Counted from the stretch's first letter, positions 6,979 through 15,757 are shown. The stretch is 50,802 nucleotides of DNA from JANYCG01 sp031365665 (GCA_031365665.1 JANLYO010000137.1:1-50802), one strand, 5' to 3'. Notes: generated from the sequence alone by a model not told the origin. A program made the numbers and translations.

Positions 6979-8937
6979 TCAGCGCGCCTTCTCGTTGCCG
7001 CTGTCGAACTCAAAATCCCGCGTTTGCCCATTGGCAAAGACGTAAGTGCCTTTGCCGTGGCGCACGCCATTGACAAACTGGCCGACGTACTTGTCCCCAT
7101 TGGCATAGAAATGGGTACCACCACCCGCCTGCGCGCCCGCGCGGAAGCTGCCTTCGTAGCGGTCTTTGCTGGCAAAGAAATGCACGCCTGCGCCGTCCTT
7201 GGCATTGTTGCGGAACTCGCCTTCGTAGCGGTCGCCATTGGCAAACACCATCAGGCCGCGGCCATTGAACTGGTTGTTGACAAAATTGCCCTCAAAACGG
7301 TCGCCATGGGCGAAGCGGTAGATGCCCCGGCCGATCTTCTGGCCCCGGTCAAACTCGCCCTCATAGACGTCGCCGCTCTTGAAACTGTGCACGCCGCGCC
7401 CGTGCAGCAGGTTGTCCTGAAAGCCGCCTTCGTAGCGGTCGCCATTGGCGTACTGGAAGACACCCCGGCCGGTTTTGGTGTTTTTTACAAAGTCGCCGGT
7501 GTAGACATCGCCATTGACATAGGTCTGTTTGCCTTTGCCATTGAACAGGTTGTCGACAAAGTCGCCCTCATATTTTTCGCCGTTGACGAAGGTGTACACG
7601 CCCGTTCCGGAGCGGATGATGCCGATCAGGTCGCCCTCGTAGGTGTCGCCATTGGGCATGCGCATGGGAGCGGTGGTGCGGCGGCGCGCCCCGGCGGCGG
7701 CCACCTGGGTGGGCTCGCCCGAAGCGGGGCGGGCCACCGTTGCCGAAGGTGTTGCCGACGGCCCCACTGGCGCGGATGTTGAAGGCGCAGAAAGCGCCGG
7801 AGCCGGTGCGGCGGGAGGCCGTGAACCAGCTCCCGCGCCAGGCAGCGCAGCAGCCACCGCGCCGGTGCTGAGGCCGGCAGAGGCCGCATTCACCGCGCCA
7901 CCGAGCCGCGTGATGTTGGCCCGCGCCAGGTTGGCGTAGCGGCCACGTGGGTACTGGTCCAGATAGGCCTCAAAACCGTCGCGGTTGCCAGCCGATTTGG
8001 TGTCTTCCCAAAAGCGGTCTTCACGCTGCGCTTCACTGAGGGCAGCGGCAGAACCGGCGGGGGCAGCGGGGACGCCCGCTTGCACGGGCGCAAAGAAATA
8101 GAAGTTGCCACGCGCCTCGTTGTACAGCGCCGGGCGCTGCTCGTGGCTCACCGATCGGGCCAGGCTTTCGACCGAGTCTTGAATCTCGCGCACCAACTCT
8201 TCCACGCGCAAGCCGGGTTTGCGCATGCGGGAGATGAATTCGCGGGTGAAAACGCTGTTCGGGTGGGTGTCGGTGTCCGAGAGGCGGTCCAGCGCCTGCT
8301 GGCCGCGGCTGGCGGAATAAACGATCATCTGGCCTTTGGGCGGGTCGGGCGGGTTCAGGCCGCGTGTGCCGCCCACATTGCGGCCACGGGTTTTCAGCGG
8401 GTTGTCGCGGCAAGCGTCGATCAGCACCATGCTGAAGGCAGCTTTGGCCTGGCCCAGGTGCTCCATCATGTCATTGAGCGAATACGCGGTTTTTTCGACT
8501 TCCGACTCGCTGTTGGCCTCGATGTCGGTGGGCAACAGGTAGCTGCCATTTCTGATCTGCACACCGTGCCCGGCGAAAAAAACCACCACCTCGTCGCCGC
8601 CGGTGATGCCGCCGTACAGCGCTTCAAAGGCCCGCACCATGGCGCGGTAGTTCAGGTCTTTGTGCAGGATCACCTCAAAACCCGCCGCCCGCAGCTCGGT
8701 GGCCATGGCGACGGCGTCATTGCCGGCCTTTTGCAGCTTGGAGACTTGCTGGTAGTTGTCGTTGCCAATCACCATGGCAATGCGTTTGGCATGCGCCGGG
8801 CTGGACGTGATCGCCGCGATGGATGCGAAGCAAAGCAGGGCTGTCAACAGCCGCGCCGCCGCCCGGCCAAGAACCCCAGTGGCCGTCAAGCGCAATTTCG
8901 ATTGCAATTTCGAACGGAAATACGACAGGTGATTCAC
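6979..8937 (-). CDS. Secreted metacaspase (peptidase C14) with nine MORN repeats
   Basis: About 652 residues from the GTG at 8937 (open frame continues to 9015; TTG/GTG codons at 8890-8870 are other possible starts, none with a clear SD). A signal peptide ends at SSPAHA, then a caspase fold begins (RIAMVIGNDNY). The catalytic dyad is visible: H124 in VVFFAGHGVQ and C176 in LIDACRDNP. A FW--TK...FEAYLDQYPRGRY segment, common after caspase domains, follows at about 308-346. Then comes an Ala/Pro-rich linker and exactly nine 23-residue MORN repeats (NGDxYEGxF...GxGxxxF) plus a partial tenth. Metacaspases cut after Arg/Lys; MORN repeats bind lipids or proteins, so a periplasmic or envelope-bound protease is inferred. 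The metH1 gene follows after 64 nt on the same strand. Confidence 0.85.
   Translation of the reverse strand: MNHLSYFRSKLQSKLRLTATGVLGRAAARLLTALLCFASIAAITSSPAHAKRIAMVIGNDNYQQVSKLQKAGNDAVAMATELRAAGFEVILHKDLNYRAMVRAFEALYGGITGGDEVVVFFAGHGVQIRNGSYLLPTDIEANSESEVEKTAYSLNDMMEHLGQAKAAFSMVLIDACRDNPLKTRGRNVGGTRGLNPPDPPKGQMIVYSASRGQQALDRLSDTDTHPNSVFTREFISRMRKPGLRVEELVREIQDSVESLARSVSHEQRPALYNEARGNFYFFAPVQAGVPAAPAGSAAALSEAQREDRFWEDTKSAGNRDGFEAYLDQYPRGRYANLARANITRLGGAVNAASAGLSTGAVAAALPGAGAGSRPPAAPAPALSAPSTSAPVGPSATPSATVARPASGEPTQVAAAGARRRTTAPMRMPNGDTYEGDLIGIIRSGTGVYTFVNGEKYEGDFVDNLFNGKGKQTYVNGDVYTGDFVKNTKTGRGVFQYANGDRYEGGFQDNLLHGRGVHSFKSGDVYEGEFDRGQKIGRGIYRFAHGDRFEGNFVNNQFNGRGLMVFANGDRYEGEFRNNAKDGAGVHFFASKDRYEGSFRAGAQAGGGTHFYANGDKYVGQFVNGVRHGKGTYVFANGQTRDFEFDSGNEKAR
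6985..7653 (-). repeat. Tandem 69-bp repeat encoding the MORN array
   Basis: Nine consecutive 69-bp units plus a partial unit, each encoding one 23-residue MORN motif with no insertion between units. GCCATTGGC (complement of gccaatggc, NG codons) recurs at unit starts, for example near 7027, 7099, 7237 and 7444. Confidence 0.8.
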
Positions 8938-9059
8938 GCAACAAAAGCCATTCAGAGGTAACAGGACGTTGCAGACGAGGGGGCCGATTTTAGTCCCTGC
9001 AGCCCACAAAGCCAAGAGCGGCGGGGGCTGGAGCGCAACACTTGGCCGACAATGGCGGC

Positions 9060-9455
9060 ATGAAAAACCTTCTCCCCAAGGACGCTTGGGCCTTGATTCA
9101 GGCGACGCCAGACGCCTTGTTTGTCGACGTGCGCATGGAGATCGAGTCGATTTATGTGGGCCGCCCGCCGGGTGTGCACATGGTCGCCTGGTACGAATAC
9201 CCAGAGCTGACGCCCGACGCAGCCGCCTTTGTCAAACACATCGAGCGCGAGGCCGACAACGACAAAACCCGCACTGTGGTGCTGATTTGCCGCAGCGGCA
9301 AACGCACGGTAGACGCCGGTTTGGCACTGGAAGCCGCCGGGTTCGCCAACGTTGTCAATGTGGTGCACGGCTTTGAGGGCGACCTGGACGACCGGTTTCA
9401 CCGTTCGACTTTGAACGGGTGGCGGCATGACGGCCTCCCCTGGGAACAAATGTGA
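9060..9455 (+). CDS. Rhodanese-like sulfurtransferase
   Basis: 131 residues forming one rhodanese domain. LFVDVRMEIE near residue 22 is the CH2A-type motif, and the active-site loop is CRSGKR with the persulfide-forming Cys near residue 81. The C-terminus NVVHGFEGDLD....W-HDGLPW is typical of single-domain rhodaneses of this clade. The ATG at 9060 is preferred over a TTG at 9042 because the protein then begins at the usual position. It is divergent from the metacaspase gene, with about 120 nt between the starts. It moves sulfane sulfur to thiol acceptors; the physiological acceptor is unknown. Confidence 0.88.
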   Translation: MKNLLPKDAWALIQATPDALFVDVRMEIESIYVGRPPGVHMVAWYEYPELTPDAAAFVKHIEREADNDKTRTVVLICRSGKRTVDAGLALEAAGFANVVNVVHGFEGDLDDRFHRSTLNGWRHDGLPWEQM

Positions 9456-9600
9456 CGGTGCGCCTGATAAATCCAATTTTCGGGCGCATTGCGGCGTTGC
9501 AAATCCTCGCCATACGGGCGTAGGGCTGTGGTTTGCGTCTTGCACTGCATCCCGATAATTGAATTTTCAAACCATCGCTTATTTTTTATTGGCGGTAAGC

Positions 9601-9692
9601 CCACGCAAACATTTAATTTATTGCTTTTATAATCATAGTAATTTTAGTATAAAATAAGATCTAATTTTGATTCAAGATGTAAATAAAACGGC
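9601..9692 (+). repeat. Family B AT-rich dispersed repeat, copy upstream of recQ
   Basis: Begins CCACGCAAACATTTAATTT, has TATTGCTTTTAT at offset 19, TTTTGATTCA at about offset 64 and AAATAAAACGGC at offset 80. The last block occurs at nearly the same offset (79) in the copy at 22367-22457. The putative TTG start of recQ lies inside this copy. Confidence 0.7.
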
Positions 9693-11685
9693 GAATTTGC
9701 CTGTAAAAACGATCCTGCGCGAGGTCTTTGGGTTTGAGCAGTTTCGCGGGCATCAGCAGGCGGTGATCGAACACGTCACAGGTGGGGGCGACGCGCTGGT
9801 GTTGATGCCTACGGGGGGCGGCAAATCGCTGTGTTACCAGATTCCGGCAATCGCCCGGCAGCGCGCGGGCCACGGCGTGGCGGTCGTGATTTCGCCCCTG
9901 ATCGCCCTGATGCACGACCAGGTTGGCGCTTTGCATGAAGCGGGTGTAGACGCAGCTTTTCTCAATTCCACACTGGATTTTGCGCAGGCGCTGCATGTCG
10001 AGCGGCGCCTCAAGGATGCGTCGGTCACGCTGTTGTATGCCGCCCCCGAACGCGCCACCACGCCGCGTTTCCTCGAACTGCTCGACGCCCTGCACGCACG
10101 CGGCAAATTGAGCCTGTTTGCCATCGACGAGGCGCATTGCGTGAGCCAGTGGGGGCATGATTTCCGGCCGGAATACCGGGGCCTGACAGTGCTGCACGAG
10201 CGCTTCAGCAGCGTGCCGCGCATCGCCCTCACCGCCACCGCTGACGCGCTAACGCGGGCGGACATCGTCGAGCGGCTGCAATTGCAGGGCGCACAAACCT
10301 TTGTCAGCAGCTTCGACCGCCCCAATATCCGCTACAGCATCGTCGAGAAAAAAAGCCCCACCGACCAGCTGCTGCGCTTCATCCAGAGCCGCCACGAGGG
10401 TGAGGCCGGCATCGTTTATTGCCAGACCCGCAAACGTGTGGAGGAGCTGGCGCAGACACTGTGCGCGCACGGCATCGACGCCTTGCCCTACCACGCTGGG
10501 CTCGACCAAGCGGTGCGCCAGGCGAATCAAGACAAATTCCTGCGCGCCGATGCCGTGGTGATGGTCGCCACCATCGCCTTTGGCATGGGCATCGACAAGC
10601 CCGACGTGCGTTTTGTAGCCCACCTGGACATGCCCAAAAACATCGAGGGCTATTACCAGGAAACCGGCCGTGCGGGCCGCGACGGCGCCCCCGCCGACGC
10701 CTGGATGGCCTACGGCCTGGCCGACGTGGTGAACCAGCGGCGCATGATCGACGAAAGCCCCGCCGGCGAGGAGTTCAAGCAGGGCCTGCGCGGCAAGCTC
10801 GACGCGCTGCTGGCGCTGGCCGAGGCCACCGACTGCCGACGTGTGCATTTGCTGCGCTATTTTGGAGAAGAGTACCGGCAATTCGCCGACGGGCCGCCCC
10901 TAGGGGAATTAGCCCCCTCGGGGGGCAGCGCAGCACACGAAGTGGCAAGCGTGGGGGCGACATGTGGCAACTGTGACAACTGCCTTCACCCACCCGAGGT
11001 GTGGGACGCCACCGACGTTGCACGAAAACTCCTCAGCACCATCTACCGCGTGCAGCAACACAGCGGCATCAGTTTCGGCGCCGGCCACATCATGGACATC
11101 CTGCGCGGCAAAACCACCGAGAAGGTCATGCAGTTCGGCCATGGCGGTTTGAGCACCTTCGGATTGGGTGCCGAACTGTCGGAGTTCCAGCTCAGGAGCG
11201 TGTTGCGCCAGCTCGTCGCCACTGGCGCGCTGAACGTCAACAGCGAGGCCTTCAACACGCTGCAACTCACCGACATCTCGCGCGCCGTGCTCAAGGGCGA
11301 AGTGCCGGTACGCCTGCGCGAGAGCACGCTCTCGCCCGATGAGCGTAAACCCAAAAAGCCAGCCGCCGGGCGTACAAGGAAAGGCGCGCCACCACCCGCC
11401 GCTGCCGCGCTCGACGCAGAAAGCCAAGCCCGTTTCAACGCCCTGAAGACCTGGCGGGCCGAAGTAGCCCGAGAACACAAGCTGCCGGCTTACGTCATTT
11501 TCCACGACACCACCCTGGCCACCATCGCCGCGTTGGATCCGAAATCCAAAGACGACTTGAGCGGCGTCAGCGGCATCGGAACGAAGAAGCTCGAAGCCTA
11601 TGGCGACGACCTGCTGCGTGTGTGCGGGTTGCCGCCGGAGCAAACGCGGGCGCAGGAATTTGAGCAAGAGGCCGAGGGAACATAA
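9667..11685 (+). CDS. recQ: ATP-dependent DNA helicase RecQ
   Basis: 672 residues. The N-terminal superfamily 2 helicase has FEQFRGHQQ (motif 0), MPTGGGKS (Walker A), AIDEAHCVSQWGHDFRPEY (DEAH and aromatic-rich loop), ALTATA and QETGRAGRDG (motif VI). Next come the zinc-binding and winged-helix domains and a C-terminal HRDC domain (FNALKTWRAEVA...). It unwinds 3'-5' in recombinational repair. The zinc site CRR...CGNCDNC is interrupted by about 26 extra residues (roughly 409-431) coded by a dispersed repeat. The N-terminus is uncertain: TTG at 9667 and TTG at 9697 both lack a good SD and the former lies in another repeat. An Ala/Pro/Lys-rich linker precedes HRDC. Convergent genes are absent; the EAL gene follows. 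Confidence 0.93.
   Translation: MIQDVNKTANLPVKTILREVFGFEQFRGHQQAVIEHVTGGGDALVLMPTGGGKSLCYQIPAIARQRAGHGVAVVISPLIALMHDQVGALHEAGVDAAFLNSTLDFAQALHVERRLKDASVTLLYAAPERATTPRFLELLDALHARGKLSLFAIDEAHCVSQWGHDFRPEYRGLTVLHERFSSVPRIALTATADALTRADIVERLQLQGAQTFVSSFDRPNIRYSIVEKKSPTDQLLRFIQSRHEGEAGIVYCQTRKRVEELAQTLCAHGIDALPYHAGLDQAVRQANQDKFLRADAVVMVATIAFGMGIDKPDVRFVAHLDMPKNIEGYYQETGRAGRDGAPADAWMAYGLADVVNQRRMIDESPAGEEFKQGLRGKLDALLALAEATDCRRVHLLRYFGEEYRQFADGPPLGELAPSGGSAAHEVASVGATCGNCDNCLHPPEVWDATDVARKLLSTIYRVQQHSGISFGAGHIMDILRGKTTEKVMQFGHGGLSTFGLGAELSEFQLRSVLRQLVATGALNVNSEAFNTLQLTDISRAVLKGEVPVRLRESTLSPDERKPKKPAAGRTRKGAPPPAAAALDAESQARFNALKTWRAEVAREHKLPAYVIFHDTTLATIAALDPKSKDDLSGVSGIGTKKLEAYGDDLLRVCGLPPEQTRAQEFEQEAEGT
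10891..10957 (+). repeat. Family A GC-rich hairpin repeat inside recQ
   Basis: 67 bp: GGGCCGCCCC, an AATTAGCCCCCTCGGGGGGC stem-loop, CACACGAAGTGG and GCGTGGGGG. The same blocks occur in order at 35048-35115 between genes, where the intergenic copy ends in a stop codon. Here it is read in frame without stops as GPPLGELAPSGG...VGA. Confidence 0.85.
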
Positions 11686-11693
11686 AACCATCT

Positions 11694-11725
11694 GCTATTT
11701 TATTTATAGCTAATTGTGCATGTTT
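11694..11725 (+). repeat. Family B-like short repeat downstream of recQ
   Basis: Holds GCTATT, TAGCTA and TTGTGC in the same spacing as the copy at 4095-4126 (minus strand). It starts 8 nt after the recQ stop. The rest of the recQ-EAL gap (11726-11908) shows no gene. Confidence 0.5.
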
Positions 11726-11908
11726 CACGTGCCCTAGCGGCTGATTTTTCTTTGAAAACTCACAAAACCCCTTGTTTTGACTTCAATAAAACCCAATTTG
11801 GGTATGATTTGACTGACCCAGCCCAACCGACATATACCGGTATCGGATGATTCCCTTTTAGGGTGCCCGGCGCATAATGCAAATGCCGTCACACTTCATT
11901 GAGTCACC

Positions 11909-13336
11909 TTGTACGAGGCCCAGATCGATGTTGGTCCGCGCCACAGCGCGGGCTTGAACCTGCCTGGCACGACCAGTGCCAAACATGCCATGCGCGTGTT
12001 GCGCACCCTGCAGGTCTGGAGCGCCGCAATATTTGTGGTTCCCCTGCTGTTTGGCATTATTTTTGCGGCGCGCGGTGAATGGTATCCAGCGGCCTATGAG
12101 CTGCCCCTGGTGGCGCTGGGCGTGGCGGGATGGGTTCTGTGCCGCCACGGCAAACTGCAAGTCGCCGCCATCGTGCTGGGCTTCGGCATGTTGTTCGCGC
12201 TGTGGGCCCTCGCCGCCCTGATGGACATCCCCAGCCCGCGTGCGCCCAGAACCGTGCATCATTACTTCATGGTGCTGGGGGTGGGCATGCTGATGATGTT
12301 CCGCAATGAGAACCGCCTGCTGTCCATCGTGATTCCGCTGGCCAGCCTGGTGTCGGCCCTGTTTTTTTCCGCGACAACCTGGGGCATTGAGACGTCTTTC
12401 GCAGTGCACAACGATGTCCGCGAGAAAGGCGCCTGGTTTCACACCACTTTTGCGATGACCATGGTGCTGGCCCTGATGTGGGTGATGCAGTCCGACTTCA
12501 CCGGCCAGCGCGCGCTGACGCTTGAACTGAAAAAGGCGCTGGCGGCCGGGCAGCTTGAGCTGCATTACCAGCCCCAGGTGCACGTCAGCGGCCGGGTGGT
12601 CGGGGCCGAGGCCTTGCTGCGCTGGCACCACCCCGAACTGGGCATGGTGTCGCCGGGTGAATTCATCCCGCTGGCCGAAAAATCAGGGCTGATTGTGCCG
12701 ATTGGCGCTTGGGTGCTGGAGAGCACCTGTGCGCAATTGGCCAAATGGGAGAAGGTGCCAGCCTTGGCAACGCTCATGCTGGCGGTCAATGTCAGCGCGG
12801 GCCAGTTCAAGCAGCCCGGCTTTGTGTCGGGCGTGGTGGCGGCGCTTGACCACCATCATGTCGAACCCGGCAGGCTGAAGCTGGAGCTGACCGAGTCGAT
12901 GCTGGCCAACGACTTGGACGACATGGTGCACAAGATGGCCCAGCTCAAGGGCTGGGGCGTCGGGCTCTCGCTCGATGACTTTGGCACGGGGTATTCGTCG
13001 CTGGGCTACTTGCGGCGCCTGCCGCTGGACCAGATCAAGATCGATGCCTCGTTTGTGCGGGACATCCTGACCAACGCCCATGACGCCGCCATTGCGCGCA
13101 CGGTGGTGGCGCTAGCCCGCGACCTGGACCTCGAGGTCATCGCGGAAGGTGTGGAGAACCAGGGCCAGTGTGATTTTCTGCGCGATATCGGCTGCCTGAA
13201 TTACCAGGGCTTCCTGTTCAGCCGCGCGCTGCCGGTGGCCAAATTTGAGGCCGTCATGCGCGAGTCTGCGGTGGTGTCCCGCACGGCCTGGGCCCAGCTC
13301 CAGGTGGAGCCCGCGCTGCGGCCCCTGCCGGTTTGA
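11909..13336 (+). CDS. Membrane EAL-domain c-di-GMP phosphodiesterase
   Basis: About 475 residues with a N-terminal membrane part of five or six hydrophobic helices (about 35-195), then a complete EAL domain. The catalytic set is intact: EALLRW (234-239), AVNVSA with the metal-binding Asn, LELTES, LDDFGTGYSS with the DD pair, QIKID with the Lys, AEGVE and a terminal YQGFLFS. An active diguanylate phosphodiesterase lowering c-di-GMP is therefore predicted. No GGDEF domain is present. The start is uncertain: TTG at 11909 or ATG at 11990 (giving MRVLRTLQVW...), neither with a clear ribosome site. It converges on the AAA+ gene with a 24-nt gap. The membrane part may be the sensor; its ligand is unknown. 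Confidence 0.85.
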   Translation: MYEAQIDVGPRHSAGLNLPGTTSAKHAMRVLRTLQVWSAAIFVVPLLFGIIFAARGEWYPAAYELPLVALGVAGWVLCRHGKLQVAAIVLGFGMLFALWALAALMDIPSPRAPRTVHHYFMVLGVGMLMMFRNENRLLSIVIPLASLVSALFFSATTWGIETSFAVHNDVREKGAWFHTTFAMTMVLALMWVMQSDFTGQRALTLELKKALAAGQLELHYQPQVHVSGRVVGAEALLRWHHPELGMVSPGEFIPLAEKSGLIVPIGAWVLESTCAQLAKWEKVPALATLMLAVNVSAGQFKQPGFVSGVVAALDHHHVEPGRLKLELTESMLANDLDDMVHKMAQLKGWGVGLSLDDFGTGYSSLGYLRRLPLDQIKIDASFVRDILTNAHDAAIARTVVALARDLDLEVIAEGVENQGQCDFLRDIGCLNYQGFLFSRALPVAKFEAVMRESAVVSRTAWAQLQVEPALRPLPV

Positions 13337-13348
13337 CGGCAGCAGGCC

Positions 13349-13362
13349 GAGCCGGCCGGCTC
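13349..13362. terminator. Palindrome between convergent EAL and AAA+ genes
   Basis: A perfect 14-bp palindrome, GAGCCGGCCGGCTC, lies between the two converging stop codons and touches the AAA+ stop. It has no loop and no T-tract, so a bidirectional terminator role is only inferred. Confidence 0.35.
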
Positions 13363-15757
13363 AGCGCAGGAAGCCCATGCCCCGGTTCTCACGCACTTCG
13401 GGTTTGATACGGTGCTCCATATCGAGTTGCTCCAAGAACTCCAGCGGTTCCAGCTCCGTGGCGAGGATCACACCTTGACGCTTCACGGCGGCGAAGTCGC
13501 CGGGGCAAAGCTGCTCCATGAGCTTAAGTTTCTGGCGCATCTCTGGGCTCATCAACTCGGCCTTGCCGCCCAGCGCCTCGACGATAAACATCTTCTCGCG
13601 CTGCTCCGTTGTGAGTGGCTTGAACTTGATCTTGAAGGTGAAGCGCCGCAGCGCCGCCTGGTCGATGCGGTCCAAGAGGTTGGTGGTGCAGATGAAAATC
13701 CCGTTGTAACGCTCCATGCCTTGCAGCATTTCGTTGACCTCGGTCACTTCGTAGGTGCGCTGGGCGCCCCGACGGTCTTGCAGGAAACTGTCGGCTTCGT
13801 CCAGCAGCAGCACGGCTTTTTCCGCTTCGGCCTCGCGGAACATTTGCGCCATTTGCTGCTCGGTTTCGCCCACAAATTTGCTCATCAGGTCGCTGGCCTG
13901 CTTGATGATGAGCGGCTTCTCCAGCGCCGTGGCGATGTGTTCGCCCAACGCCGTTTTGCCGGTGCCAGGTGCGCCGTAAAAACACAGGTTGCCATGGCCG
14001 CGCGCCTTGAGCGCTTCCACAATGCGCTGGATCTCGTAACGCGTCTCCACGTTGAGCATTGAGAGGTCATAACTCGTGACCATCTTGCGCGAGGGTGGCA
14101 GCTCGACGCGGTTGCCCAGTGCCTGGTCGGCGTTTTTGAGTTGCCGCTCGATCAGGGTTTCGAAGGGCGTGAGGCTCTTGGCTGCCGTGTCTGCTTTTGC
14201 CACCACAAGTTGGCCATCACTCGGGGCAAGGTCTGCCGGCAGTTTCGCCTCGACTTCCACAGGCGCAGCCAGCCCGGCAAAACGCACTGCGGTGCGGATT
14301 TGCGCGGGTGTGAGCCCTTTGCGCGAGGTGAGTTTGGCGACAAACTCATCACTTACTTGCACGCCTGCCAGCGTTTTGCGCACCACACCTTCGCGCGCAC
14401 CGGGCGGCGGGCTTTTGAGCTCCAGGTGGTAGGCGAAGCGGCGGCGAAAGGCCGGGTCGATCTGGCCGATGCTGTTGGTCACCCAGATGGTGGGCACGGT
14501 GTTGGATTCGAGGATCTGGTTCACCCAGGCTTTGCCATTGACGCTGCCGCTCGACGGTGCGGCCACCTGCTCGGCGCGCGCCAGCAACTGCGCGGCTTCG
14601 TTGGAGATCGGCGGGAACACGTCTTCGACTTCGTCAAACAACAAGGCCGCCTGCGCGCTGCCCTTCAAAAACACCTGGGCGATTTGCAGCGAGCGGTAAC
14701 GGTCGCGGCCACTCAGGGAGTTACCGTCGCGGTCCGCGTATTCGACTTCATACAGCTCCAGGGCAGCCGCCTGCGCCACCACTTTGGCCAGCTCCGTTTT
14801 GCCGGTGCCGGGCGGGCCGTACAGCAGCACGTTGATGCCGACTTCCCTGCGCTCCACGGCCTGGCCCAAGAGACGGCACAAGACCTGCACATCTTCCTGC
14901 ACGTAGCTGAAATCTGTGGCGCACAGTGCGCTTTTGCTCGCCGGGCGGGTAAACACGGCCATCAACTCGGCTTCATCGCGGTATTCGCGCATCAGCACGG
15001 GCGGCAGTTTTTCGCTGACTTTCATCAGGTCGGCCAAGTCCGTGATGTTGTGCTCAGAGATCAGGTTTTCCACCATGCCGATGCGCTCCAGGCGTGAGCC
15101 CGCGCGGAGGGCCTCGCCAACTTCGCTGGCTTTCACGCCCGCCACTTGCGCGATGGCAGCGTAGGCCTCGGGCGCATTGCTCACCTTGAACTCGACCAAA
15201 ATGCTGCGCAAATCACGCTGGTACCGCGCCAAGGTGCCGTACAGCAGCAGCGCCCGCTCGGCCCGGTTGAGCTGCAACAGGCCAGCCAGCGAGTCGATGT
15301 TTTTCTCCACCAGCGTGCTTTGTTTTTTCAGCGCGTGGGTGAGCCAGTCGCCGGTGGCAGACAGCAGGGTGATCAAATCCTTGGGCTGGTCTTTAGCATA
15401 TTCATCCAAATAGAAAAACAGCGTGCCTTCTTCGTAGGGGCCGCGCCACGTGCCGTATTTGGCCATGAACGCCAGGGGCTCCAAGGCCTCTTGGCCATTC
15501 CAGGATTCGTTGGTCGCGCAGCGGCGTTGCAAAAAAGCACGTAGGCGCGACAAAAGCGGAACGGGCCACACCAAGTGGCGGCCTGAGAGCGAGATCAGGC
15601 TGTTCAGGTCGCGGCGGGCGTTGAAATTGGCCCCCTGGCGCACGGCCAGGGTCAACACAAAATGCGAACACATCAAGTCCAGCACTGGGGCGTCTTTGAG
15701 CCCCGGCGACAAAATCAATTGCCCGCCAGCCGATTCGACCATCAAACGCTTGACCAT
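13361..15757 (-). CDS. Tandem AAA+ ATPase of unknown function
   Basis: 798 residues with two AAA+ modules. Walker A of the first is GPPGTGKT (314-321) with Walker B LLFDEVED (372-379); the second has GAPGTGKT (595-602) and LLLDEADSF (650-658). Both have arginine-finger-like ends (PAFRRRF, ALRRF). The first 300 residues are helical with no motif I recognise. The architecture recalls ATP-driven unfoldases or remodelers of COG0464, but no protease or pore motif is evident. The ATG at 15757 has AGGAGA 5 nt upstream; the frame extends further to 15850 without better starts. It is transcribed alone and diverges from the thioesterase gene. Confidence 0.85.
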   Translation of the reverse strand: MVKRLMVESAGGQLILSPGLKDAPVLDLMCSHFVLTLAVRQGANFNARRDLNSLISLSGRHLVWPVPLLSRLRAFLQRRCATNESWNGQEALEPLAFMAKYGTWRGPYEEGTLFFYLDEYAKDQPKDLITLLSATGDWLTHALKKQSTLVEKNIDSLAGLLQLNRAERALLLYGTLARYQRDLRSILVEFKVSNAPEAYAAIAQVAGVKASEVGEALRAGSRLERIGMVENLISEHNITDLADLMKVSEKLPPVLMREYRDEAELMAVFTRPASKSALCATDFSYVQEDVQVLCRLLGQAVERREVGINVLLYGPPGTGKTELAKVVAQAAALELYEVEYADRDGNSLSGRDRYRSLQIAQVFLKGSAQAALLFDEVEDVFPPISNEAAQLLARAEQVAAPSSGSVNGKAWVNQILESNTVPTIWVTNSIGQIDPAFRRRFAYHLELKSPPPGAREGVVRKTLAGVQVSDEFVAKLTSRKGLTPAQIRTAVRFAGLAAPVEVEAKLPADLAPSDGQLVVAKADTAAKSLTPFETLIERQLKNADQALGNRVELPPSRKMVTSYDLSMLNVETRYEIQRIVEALKARGHGNLCFYGAPGTGKTALGEHIATALEKPLIIKQASDLMSKFVGETEQQMAQMFREAEAEKAVLLLDEADSFLQDRRGAQRTYEVTEVNEMLQGMERYNGIFICTTNLLDRIDQAALRRFTFKIKFKPLTTEQREKMFIVEALGGKAELMSPEMRQKLKLMEQLCPGDFAAVKRQGVILATELEPLEFLEQLDMEHRIKPEVRENRGMGFLR

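Noticed and set aside
6985..7653. Possible CRISPR-like array because of regular repeats
   Set aside because: The 69-bp units are in-frame coding for MORN motifs, with no spacers.
13349..13362. Treat GAGCCGGCCGGCTC as an R-M or regulatory site
   Set aside because: Position between convergent stops fits a simple hairpin, and such palindromes are expected in GC-rich DNA.
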